Assembly (NCBI GenBank): GCA_026996165.1
Contig: JALWMP010000174.1
Span: forward strand, 1 to 32,832
Direction: 5' to 3'
Length of the DNA stretch: 32,832 nucleotides
DNA from: Campylobacteraceae bacterium
Lineage (GTDB): Bacteria > Campylobacterota > Campylobacteria > Campylobacterales > Sulfurovaceae
Of the stretch, positions 31,489 through 32,832 are shown in pieces (the first letter of the stretch is position 1; every line of letters starts with the position of its first letter). The notes under the pieces are model-generated. The model was not told the DNA's origin, ran no database searches, and saw only the letters and a program-made list of their open reading frames with translations. Made by a program: the position numbers and the translations under genes.

Positions 31489-32832
31489 CTACCCCACCAA
31501 CTCCAAAGCCAACCTTTTAGCCCCTTTAAAATCTGCCTTACCTGTTCCAAGCTTTGGAACCTCATTAACCTTAAAATAACTACTAGGAACAAAAAGAGGA
31601 TTCATCTCTAACTCTTTGATTTTACTCTTTAACTCCTCTAAATCTTGCTCTCCTTCTAACAATAGAACCACTCTTTCGCCCTTTTTGCTATCTGGAATAG
31701 CTGTAATAGCAATATGACTCTCCTCATCAATACATTTTCTAATCTCTTGCTCAACTAAACCAAGACTTACCATCTCTCCACCAATCTTAGCGAAACGGCT
31801 ATAACGGTCAACAATAGTTAAAAAACCATCTTCGTCTAAATGACCTTTGTCACCTGTAATATACCATCTAATACCATCTATCTCTTTTATCACCTCATCT
31901 GTTTTTTTATCATTTTTAAGGTAACCCTTCATAACTTGCACCCCACCAATAAGTATCATGCCATCTTCACCTACAGGTAGAGGCTCAAAACTCTCAGGCT
32001 CTACAATCATAATAGCAGTTCCCGATATTGGCATACCAATAGTTCCTGCTTTTGCTCCTACTTGAATATGGTAGGTATCAGGAACAATGGCATCATGAAC
32101 ATTACATGAGGCTACAGGAGTTGTCTCTGTTGCTCCATACCCCTCCCAAATATCTTTTCCAAAACGCTCTTTAAAGAGTTTAGCTATCTCTTTTGGTAGC
32201 TTCTCTGCACCTGCAACGACCATTCGTAGTGTCTCAAACATCTTTGGGTGAATTTTTCTATTTCTTGCATAGAGTCTATAGAATGTTGCTGTACCAAAAA
32301 GCAAGGTTGCTCTATATTTGGTAGCTAACTTAGCAATAGCTAAACCATCAGTTGGGTCTGGGTGGCACACAACAGGTATTCCCTCTACTAAAGGTGCAAA
32401 AGTAGTAACAGTTAGACCTAAAGAGTGAAAAATTGGTAAATTTCCAATCATTACATCATTTTGGGTAGGGTTAACTAGATTGGTAAACTGCTTAATATTA
32501 CCTAAGATATTTTGATGGGTTAGCTCTATGCCTTTTGGTGTCCCCTCACTTCCACTTGAGTATAAAATAGATGCCACACTAGAGTTAGAGACCGATTTAA
32601 TATAGAACAGACGCAATAAAGCAGTAGGTAGAAACTTTGCTTGAAGAAAGGTGAACAACTGTTCTGCTTTAGAGATAGTAGTTTTTATATCTTCTAAGTA
32701 AAAGACCTCAACCCCCTCTAGTGCCTCAGTTAAGTCAAACCCTTTAGCTTTAAGCTTGGTTATAAACTGTTTAGAGCTTATTATCTGTTTTATATCGGCT
32801 AGTTCAATAGCATACTTTAGACTCTGTGTTCC
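31489..32832 (-). CDS. aas: Acyl-[ACP] synthetase, C-terminal part of Aas-type protein (5' end outside window)
   Basis: The frame is open to the window edge (first residues GTQSLKYAIELADIKQ), so the gene extends beyond it; 447 residues are visible. It is an adenylate-forming enzyme: AMP motif YSSGSEGTPKG, then FGTATFYRLYARN, VVAGAEKLP, EGYGATET, the YITGDKG turn, RYSRFAKIGGEMVSLG, and C-terminal LGTGKADFK with the catalytic Lys. The order and wording match the synthetase half of Aas, which reacylates 2-acyl-lysophospholipids through acyl-ACP at the inner membrane. The LplT-like and acyltransferase halves would lie beyond the window. The gene is followed by a separate promoter for the ATPase gene. 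Confidence 0.87.
   Translation of the reverse strand, partial: GTQSLKYAIELADIKQIISSKQFITKLKAKGFDLTEALEGVEVFYLEDIKTTISKAEQLFTFLQAKFLPTALLRLFYIKSVSNSSVASILYSSGSEGTPKGIELTHQNILGNIKQFTNLVNPTQNDVMIGNLPIFHSLGLTVTTFAPLVEGIPVVCHPDPTDGLAIAKLATKYRATLLFGTATFYRLYARNRKIHPKMFETLRMVVAGAEKLPKEIAKLFKERFGKDIWEGYGATETTPVASCNVHDAIVPDTYHIQVGAKAGTIGMPISGTAIMIVEPESFEPLPVGEDGMILIGGVQVMKGYLKNDKKTDEVIKEIDGIRWYITGDKGHLDEDGFLTIVDRYSRFAKIGGEMVSLGLVEQEIRKCIDEESHIAITAIPDSKKGERVVLLLEGEQDLEELKSKIKELEMNPLFVPSSYFKVNEVPKLGTGKADFKGAKRLALELVG

Noticed and set aside
32489-32658. TTG at 32658 as true start of the acyl-ACP synthetase
   Set aside because: The frame continues upstream to the window edge with residues that match the Aas family, so the gene is partial and starts outside.

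Overview
The window is AT-rich, gene-dense bacterial DNA that reads like a member of the Campylobacterota (Sulfurovum/Sulfurimonas/Arcobacter type). This is inferred from low GC, extended -10 promoters (TGNTATAAT) without clear -35 boxes, a CetB/Aer-type stand-alone PAS protein, a bacterial ferredoxin:thioredoxin reductase catalytic subunit, and rpmI-rplT without infC next to them. No rRNA, tRNA, CRISPR array, transposase or phage gene was seen.

Left part (1-9050): housekeeping and envelope genes in short units. These are a glycine-zipper lipoprotein, a nested inverted-repeat element of about 318 bp, a small Cys-paired periplasmic protein, a molybdate-type modB-modC pair without modA, an FTR-like iron-sulfur protein, a repeat lipoprotein, an NlpC/P60 lipoprotein, a CetB-like PAS protein, a HEXXH lipoprotein with a secreted partner, and rpmI-rplT.

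Middle part (9092-25919): a surface polysaccharide locus. A Wzz/BY-kinase fusion (minus strand) is divergent from a secreted PPC-NodB deacetylase, a heparin-lyase-like jelly roll protein and a membrane transglutaminase-like protein. A tightly overlapping operon follows: Wzx flippase, Wzy/ligase, GT4, a predicted alpha-toroid protein, LbH acetyltransferase, AsnB-type amidotransferase, FemAB/GNAT-like protein, a cytosolic NodB-like deacetylase and a WecG/TagA/CpsF (GT26) transferase. The gene set resembles exosortase-associated exopolysaccharide loci, but no exosortase or PEP-CTERM protein is visible here. The initiating phosphoglycosyltransferase and the outer-membrane exporter are also absent from the window.

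Right part (25961-32832, all minus strand): an autoinducer-2-type module comprising an LsrG-like ABM protein, a class II aldolase that ends where its usual SDR domain would begin, and an LsrK-type kinase. Three copies of a roughly 40-bp repeat lie between aldolase and kinase, and the last copy supplies the aldolase stop codon. Upstream on the same strand are a DUF234-type ATPase/nuclease gene overlapping a secreted LigE-type ATP-dependent DNA ligase, and the C-terminal part of an Aas-type acyl-ACP synthetase that runs off the window end.

The most distinctive items are the (TATGGA)n repeat that sets the number of C-terminal tyrosines of the BY-kinase, the exact 318-nt triplication in the deacetylase gene, the palindromic element at 838-1155, and the LsrK/LsrG-like/aldolase module with its repeat-associated end.
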